Below, in pieces: positions 57,273-64,000 of a stretch of DNA of 64,000 nt (the stretch's first letter is position 1; every line of letters begins with the position of its first letter). A model generated the notes under the pieces. It ran no database searches. It saw only the letters and a program-made list of their open reading frames with translations, and was not told the origin of the DNA. The translations under genes and the position numbers were made by a program. The stretch comes from Membranipora membranacea (taxonomy: Eukaryota > Bryozoa > Gymnolaemata > Cheilostomatida > Membraniporidae): positions 19,154,948 through 19,218,947 of the forward strand of contig OU612071.1 of assembly GCA_914767715.1 (NCBI GenBank), given 5' to 3'.

Positions 57273-58271
57273 CGTAGGCTTATCCTCATCTGCCAATTGA
57301 ATTAATAAAGTAATTCAAAACCAAAATGAAACAAATTGCAAATCACCGAGATGATTGGTCGGGTAGTAGCCATAGAGAGCATTGAAGTGCCACCAGTTTA
57401 TTGAAGCAGCAGCCAAATACTGTGTACACCGTCAATGAGCTCATTGATACCATTACCAACCAATCTGTGCTTAGATCAGGGCGGAGTGTATTTTTGCTTT
57501 ATTTCTTTCGGAGTTGTCTACTACTTTCTCAAGTGGGAGTAAGACAACAAGGAAGACGACATTAGGATGACATGAAACTTTCTGCAGGAAGTTTAGGACT
57601 CCCTGCTTTCTGTAACAGCTCATTCTTTGCAAAAATGGTGATTGTCATCTGGAAAACACCAATAACGACTCCATTCATTTTAGCTTTAAATATTCAATGT
57701 TGTCACTCAAAGTAAGCATAATAATCAAATTGCTAGCATTCCAAGATGCTCTCAAATCAAACATATGCTGTATGAGAAATTACTATTCACCTTTCTTGGA
57801 CAGAACAAGATGACAAAAATCTAAGAAAAGCAATTCGGAATTCAGGGAGGGGACAAAGTTAAAACTTTGCTGCTACCCAGGGAAATTGTGCCTTTTGTAT
57901 TATATAAAGCTCAGGGATGACTAATTTAAGCTTTTTACTAAGAATTGTCAACTTATAGGGTCGCGCAAACTGATCGTCAAAATTAAGGTAGGAAATGGTG
58001 AGAGTGGTGAGGTTGTACAGTGTTGCAATTGGAAAATAATGATGTTATCGCTTTGTCATTTGTCTCACTTCTTGATTTGACAATCAGTTTCTGCAAGTAA
58101 TTTCCCCATTAGGTGACATAGCTGAGATTAAGGCTACAAAAGGTCATATACAATACAACTCAATAAGCACACATTTCCCTGAGTGGCGGCGACAGCAGTA
58201 GTTTTAGTCGAAAAAGGACTCAGATCAGTGACTGTTATTTCTGAGTCTATAAGTTCAACTCAGCTTGTTTG
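57273..58271. other. No gene supported
   Basis: No coding exon or repeat partner recognised. Confidence 0.4.
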
Positions 58272-58420
58272 ACCAAGGAGTTAGAGAGACAACATTCATA
58301 TATATAGCCTTATTTCCACATTAAAATTTTATGACAGGGAGATACTGTGGATCACTGCGATATATTATGAAAGAGACTGAGGCTATATTTGTTGCATCTC
58401 CTTGTCTCTAACTCCTTGGT
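58272..58420. repeat. MITE with terminal inverted repeats ACCAAGGAGTTAGAGA
   Basis: Left end CCAAGGAGTTAGAGAGAC (58273-58290) and right end GTCTCTAACTCCTTGG (58404-58419) are inverted copies. About 110 bp of A/T-rich interior lies between them. The same terminal repeat occurs, joined head-to-head without an interior, at 31984-32020 and 46091-46118. Confidence 0.75.
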
Positions 58421-59287
58421 TTGACTCACAATATCCACGGGATCTCAAGCTGGCGTAATGTGAGGACGACTCCTGTATACGATCAGTGGATCAGAAAATG
58501 TTCTCCTCAGATTATCGATTACGTGTTTGTGGATCATCTATCTGCCTCTCAGACTGTCTGGAAATGAAACAACAATTAGTCACAATTGAAATGAAGGCCA
58601 TTTGTAATTATCTTTTCAAGTGACAAGAAAATTTGGCCTAAATAATACCAACAAATACCAAATTTAGTTGCCAGAACCTCAACAATATATTTCCGCTCTT
58701 CGGTTGAATATAAGTAGGAATACAGGATAAATTCACTCTGCGCATGTGCAAACTGTCGAGGCATATGTAGGTCTCTGTAGTATAGAACTTGAATCAATTC
58801 ACCTAAACTGAGTAACCAAATTAAGGAAGACAATGGAAACCCAAAATTTAAAATTATCTTGGCCTAAATGGAACACTGGCTTTGATATCTCGTAGCTTTG
58901 AACTCTAGGAGTTGCCTTTTTTGATGGAAGACTACATCACCATCGTTGTGCCGCAGAGATAGAATATGAATTGATGGATCAAGGGTAAAATATGTAGAGT
59001 GGCTAATTGTGGAGATTACAATAAGTATAAAGCTTTGTGTCAGGATCTATTTAAAGCACTGAATTAAATTATTCTCATATGGAATTCAATGATTTAAAGC
59101 TAAAAATCTGGCAGCCTTTTACGCTATGCATTGATTGACACGGAGGCAAGCTGCTTGACAAAAGTTTACAAGTATTTATTCTAGATTCTGCACTTGTGGA
59201 CCGATTAAAGATGAGAGATGCGCTCCAGTAACCATACATGAATAGCCATACGCTTGCTCAGGGTCAGATATATACCCATCCTCAGTA

Positions 59288-59310
59288 TAATATATATATA
59301 TATATATATC
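59288..59310. repeat. TA microsatellite
   Basis: Uninterrupted alternating TA, about 11 units. Confidence 0.9.
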
Positions 59311-62300
59311 AGTGGATAGAATATTTGAATTTTGAACTCACATTGGTTTGTGATGTTCACCAGTGCATCTCCCCAAGCAACAACATCTCATATCATCACA
59401 TTACACCTGCATGTTGTGTCGGTCATCTAAGCTAAGTAGAAGAAAGAAGCAGAAAACTTTACAAAATAGCAGCCATGTGTCGACAGCTTTCTATAGGGAA
59501 GATGTTGGACTGAAAAACCTCACTCATTTGGTCTTATGATGTGACAAATCCATTCCAAAACGGTTCACTGAGAAATTCGCCTATATAGCACCATCTATTT
59601 GTGAGTGATTGGGCACTGAGACCTTTAGTAGGTCTCGCTCACTCAACTAGGAGCAATCGGACAGACAGGTCAATGTTTTAAGTTGAATGTCACCCTTCCC
59701 CCACTAATAAATTAATGCACACAAATGTCACTAGGTTACTAAAGGATAATTAGCCGCGCCGCGCCAGCTATCCCGACACAGTAAAAGCGCTCAAACTCGG
59801 TGAATACATGCCTATGAAGGTGCTGCAGCTCACAACCTGACATGAGTTTTAATCATTTGCATAACACAGTTTCCAATATGTTGATGAGAAGACCAAATAA
59901 CAAGGGGCATCCCCTCTAAATTGCTACGATATTATGATATTTTATATTTAAACATCTATCCTAGTCGCATGTCTTCTCAAAAAATAGTCATTAAAATTCC
60001 CAATTACAGTGGCCTTTTTGCAACTACCATAGAAAATAGGCCTATGCATAGTGGGCCTAAATTGAGGAAAAGCATTTTCTGCACAACCAAACTTTTGTCC
60101 CTTGTTATAACCATCTGAATAGAAATAGAATAAAAAGATACTGTGCTGCCTCCTGCCTGCGCCTGTCTGAGGAGGCTACTACTTACATGCTAAATTCAGA
60201 TAGATTGCCAACGTCTTTGTAGAAGGTATCAGCAATATGGCAAAACCGTCTCTCCATTTATCGTTCCATTTCATCATATGTCAGTACCGCTCACCATCTT
60301 AGCCAGCGACTGCGGGTCCTACCATAAGGGTGTTTCCCGTAGGTAGGTTGTTCCATAGCTTACCTGATGAAGAAGTTGTTTTGATGGAACTTAGTCCTGC
60401 AATAGAAAAAAATATAAAAACTCATAATGGGGTCATTGATTCACAGTCAACTCGCTGAGACCTGATGAAGTTCCAATTTAAATTGCTCTTTCAACGATGG
60501 AATTATTACATGATCCGAGTGAAAAAAGTGGGGAAAAACTTGTCTAATTGATTGAAAGACCGATTGAATGAGTATGCTGATTGATGTCATAGAGATGATA
60601 TTGTTTGAACAGCATTGCCCAATCAAACTCAAGGACCCTTCTGAGTTGAACTCACGGGCATGATGATGGGTGGGATCAAATGTCCTGAAACAACAGGCAG
60701 ATAGCAGGTTTTTATTTCTCATGTTGTTATAACAAATCTTACCTGATTTAGTACTCCAGTCTCCCCCGCTATCTTTGCCCTTCTCAAATAGAGGTTAGGC
60801 ATAGGGTGGGCGTGTCTTTACTCTTTGTTTTAGTGAACATCGACACCTGAGAAGCAAGTACTCATCATCATCAGCTAACAGCTATCTCTCTCCCTTGTTT
60901 CGTTCATTCTATATATGAATAGAAAAAAAAATGCAGCTAAAAATATGTGCAGTCCGGAACTTGGGATTCGCGGTTCAATCCATCCACCTTGAATCCTTGA
61001 TATATCTGTCTACCAACCAAACCCTGTCTATAAATGACTAAACAACCAGTGGGGTGACAAATGATGATTGATCGGCCTCAATTACAAAAACTCAGGCATA
61101 CTCAAGCATTCCTTCTGTAGTTTGTGAAAGTCCAGCTAGTGTAGAGGCAATGAGGAAAGCCCTGGCAGTGACCATTGCACCATGGGACTTACATGCCTAA
61201 CTTAACTTTGCGGATCTTCAGTGAGTATCAGCCCCCCCAAACAGTGTTTTTCGGGGCGGTTGATTATACTACACTGGACTAGACATTGGCAAAATAAGGC
61301 ATGTTCGTCCCACTCCCAGGGCAGGGGTAAATGCATTGCACCAATGAATTAATAAGTACAGGCATATCAATAACTCGCTGACACTACTACTAATGAGTAG
61401 TACTTCCACTAGTAGTAGTGGGTGCAACATAATTGTTCAATAAAGTGACTGTCATAATAGAATAGGATGGACAGGTCATTCCAGTCCACTCCTTGTAATT
61501 GTTGTCCATGAATGATGCTGGTGTAGTCATTGAGTCAGGGTCAAAGGCCCCCCTGCAGCTGCAGAAAATCTGTGGTCAGGGTCCCTGTTTGAGTGCAGTG
61601 ACTGAGTTAGAGCAATGTTCATTGGTTAGACTTAGAGTATGAACTTTGAAGAGGTAGTAGCTAAGACTGATAGATTTTAACTAACTATGTACGCATTGAC
61701 ATTATTATTATAAAAGAGGCAACACTATCTATACTTTTTAAGCGCAATTAAAACTCACACGTGCAGTTTTCAATAATGATATCCCCTACAAGTCCTTTCT
61801 CTTTCAATGACTACGCCATTCACTTTCTGTCAATCAACATGCACACAAATGGCGACAATTGAAGCTCACACAAATCCTTCCCATTCATCCCATGTGCCTA
61901 GCCAATGCGTTGGCTCTGATTGGCTATATGCGAAAGGTCAAAATTCATTCATTTTATTGGACAACTATATCTCACAGAATCTATTTACAACATTATTTGT
62001 CCCAGGTGCAGACAACTCTAGCCTCACCCATTTTAATTTTGGCTTGTTTTTCAGCTTATTCTGGTGGTATCAGGACGGCACACTTTGCATTTGAGTTTAT
62101 TGGACGTGTATGTCGACCTTCTTCTCAGTTTGGCTGAGCAATGAACTCCCTCTTCAGTTCATCATTGGGCTGAGAGTCTCCAAGTTTTTCAGCCATGCTT
62201 CACGACTCACGAGTTGCAATTTTCCTTGCTTTATCTTATACCATTAGTGTGGATGAGTCTATGTATTAGATCAATGAACTAGGTTTAGTTCATTGATGAG

Positions 62301-62900
62301 ATATGGATACGTTCTAAAGAAGATTTTTTTTCAACTGCCATTGCACCGGAACCGGAACTTTTTCCGGTAGGACTGATTTCAAGATAGAATACATTGTTGT
62401 CAGGTAACACAATAGCAGAACGTCTGAATTTGAAGAAAGAGTACGATTTACTAGCAGAGGTTAAGTCTTTGTCAAAGCAATGAACTTGGCAAAACTCTAA
62501 GCTATTGTATTTTTTAATTTAGCAGGGTGAGTGCATCACCATTTCAGTCCTTGATTTCTTGTTTACTCATCATATCTTATATCACTCAGTCTGAGTCTAA
62601 CCAGGAGTAATTTCTTTGTGGTGGAGGTCTAACCAAAGATTTACCTCTCCTTGGTTACTTGGTTGTAAGACCACAACAGAAACTGAAAGCAGGAGTACTA
62701 CTGCTACATGGAATTGGTGGTTTAACTGTTACCTACATTACCTCTTGAACCCACTACATGTAATTACTTTTCTTCACCTTCAAAAACCATACATCAAGCT
62801 GTGTCTTCAATGACCAAGGAGTACTCCTTGCTTTGAATAATAAAGTTAATAGATAATAGTAGGTAAGGTTGCAAAATAAAGCAAGGACTGGAGGAGCAAT

Positions 62901-62910
62901 ATATATATGA

Positions 62911-62943
<33 letters not shown>
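62901..62943. repeat. TA then CA microsatellite
   Basis: TATATATGA followed by a long TA run that passes into CACACACA. Confidence 0.9.
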
Positions 62944-63246
62944 TAACATACATGCTCTCTCTGACAATGCTAGCCTAATCATAGCTATCATAATGGTATC
63001 GCTTGTCCGTAATTTTAACTCATAATACTACATATATTTCACTACATTACTTACATGGTGAGTGTAACACCATTGGTGAACTTAATTGTCTAATAATAAA
63101 AGGTACAGGCCCATAATTCGAGAGGGGGCAGGGAGGCACCCCCCCCCCCTCATAGAAAGTTGAATGAAGTGGATTAAAAGCACTATGTTTGGATAATGCA
63201 TGTCAGACTAAGCTCTTTTGGGATTTTTTTATTCGCTTTATACTTA

Positions 63247-63596
63247 CAGGGCCGTAGTTTAGAAAATATCTTAGGGGTGGCGCAACAACTTTGAGAGTGT
63301 GAAATGGCGCCAGGTTAGATATTACAAGCACTTCCTGTGGCGTCTGGGGTCAATCCCCAACCTCCAAAGTGTTTTAACAATATAAATAGCAAATGGAAGT
63401 TCCAAAGGAGCTGATTTTGACATGGGCCACTCTATTGAGCATTCTAGCGGAGGCAGAGCGTCCCTGCCTCCCCTAGAACTAGGAGCCTGACACACCTTCA
63501 AACGATTCTCAGTAGCTAACAGCACCCTTAGTAGAGATGCTTTATACCTGCCTCGGAACTTTGCCTCCCCTATAATTTTTCTAAACTACGACTCTG
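63247..63596. repeat. Non-autonomous DNA transposon, hAT-like ends, about 350 bp
   Basis: Left end CAGGGCCGTAGTTTAGAAAA then TATCTTAGGGGTGGCGC. The reverse complement of the right end is CAGAGTCGTAGTTTAGAAAA then ATTATAGGGGAGGCAAA. The inverted repeats match at about 28 of 34 positions by eye. CAGGG-CGTAG at the tip is the form seen in many hAT elements. A clean 8-bp target-site duplication is not visible; instead the inverted similarity continues a few bases outward (ATACTT-). No coding capacity. Confidence 0.7.
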
Positions 63597-63700
63597 AAGT
63601 ATTAGAAAGCATGTTATTGTCATTTTGTCTACCTAAGTTTAAAGATTCGCTTTCCTCAGAAAATCTTATACCTTACATAACCTAAATAAAGTGAATTGAA

Positions 63701-63985
63701 GGAGTAGGAGGTGGCTCAGTTGGTGAGAGCGCTGGTCTTTACCATTCGAGTATTGGAAGATTGTGGGTTTCAATCCAACTGTAGTCCACTGACCACTGGG
63801 ACTTGTTGGACTCCAAGGTGTGCTCCGACCTGCCTACAAACTGAGAGAGAATTGGCAAATATATTGCGGCCTCACACCTTGGTCACCCACTATTTCGTTG
63901 CCCATTCTTCGGAAAGTGGTGAGTGGCTGAATGTTGCAATTTTAACTAATGTCATTTTCCTTGAAATGCAGAGTTAGGGATTTAG
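63701..63985 (+). repeat. tRNA-derived SINE, copy 3
   Basis: GGAGTAGGAGGTGGCTCAGT TGGTGAGAGC fits the Pol III A box (TGGCNNAGTNGG), and GGGTTTCAATCC is a B box with one extra T. It continues with a unique body shared with copies at 4880 and 46119 (GTGTGCTCCGACCTGCCTAC, AAACTGAGAG, TTCGGAAAGTGG-GAGTGGCTGA). It is the best-preserved tRNA-like head of the three. Confidence 0.8.
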
Positions 63986-64000
63986 TTTGGATCTCCAGTT

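Larger units (their letters stand above)
58421..63246. other. Non-coding region
   Basis: No exon on either strand could be supported. Small features inside: a TA microsatellite at about 59288-59310; a hairpin at 61382-61420 (CACTACTACTA...TAGTAGTAGTG); a TA/CA microsatellite at about 62901-62943; an 11-C run at about 63139. This may be intron or intergenic DNA. Confidence 0.45.

Noticed and set aside
62754-62991. Minus-strand frames with a YIYIYIYIYI run
   Set aside because: Translation of a TA microsatellite, with no gene features.
63715-63790. A functional tRNA gene at the A/B-box match
   Set aside because: The acceptor and anticodon stems do not form, the B box has an extra base, and the sequence continues into a repeated non-tRNA body: a SINE head.

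Overview
The window is animal nuclear DNA: spliced exons with GT-AG introns, C-type lectin-like receptor genes with phase-1 introns, tRNA-derived SINEs, LINE, LTR and DNA transposon remains, AT-rich introns, and no operon organisation. The transposon mix (KDZ, piggyBac, PIF/Harbinger, Mutator-like, hAT-like, Gypsy, Copia and a CR1/Rex1-like LINE) suits a marine invertebrate. I cannot name the species from sequence alone.

Layout. 1-240 holds the last exon of a gene that enters from the left. 4647-6395 (+) is an apparently intact three-exon gene for a small type II membrane C-type lectin, with a SINE in its first intron. Facing it on the minus strand (7669-8230) is a second, damaged C-type lectin locus. 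A tandem repeat of about 180 bp follows (8785-9235).

From about 9.96 to 34.6 kb lie four partial copies of one unit, about 5 kb long, that I call TSC. Its order is T, a DDE transposase-like gene with a DNC-GQ-K core; S, an SGNH/GDSL-hydrolase-like coding block; and C, a short charged, probably coiled-coil exon. Copies differ in truncation. One is split by a PIF/Harbinger element (22.35-24.25 kb) and another by an unidentified two-part ORF (18.0-19.2 kb). In all three S blocks, a 62-bp stretch over the SGNH block III region is tandemly multiplied.

From about 28 to 52 kb is a second mosaic array. Its recurrent modules are K (KDZ transposase), G (degenerate Gag CCHC knuckle), H (C-terminal RecQ-like helicase: motif VI plus cysteine-rich tail) and V (a short unknown exon), with the partial order H-K-G-H-V. 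Between them lie Gypsy pol, a piggyBac 3' end, two copies of a second DNC-GQNK transposase, an internally deleted Copia element, and fragments of a katanin/VPS4-type AAA ATPase. A Mutator-like fragment (52.9 kb) and an interrupted, 3'-truncated CR1/Rex1-like LINE (53.8-56.4 kb) end this part.

56.4-64 kb has no gene I can support. It does hold three foldback or MITE-like elements, TA-rich microsatellites and another SINE. The first lectin gene is the only one in the window that reads as intact from first to last exon. Most of the rest is a decaying, recombined transposon cluster whose repeated modules suggest segmental duplication as well as independent insertion.
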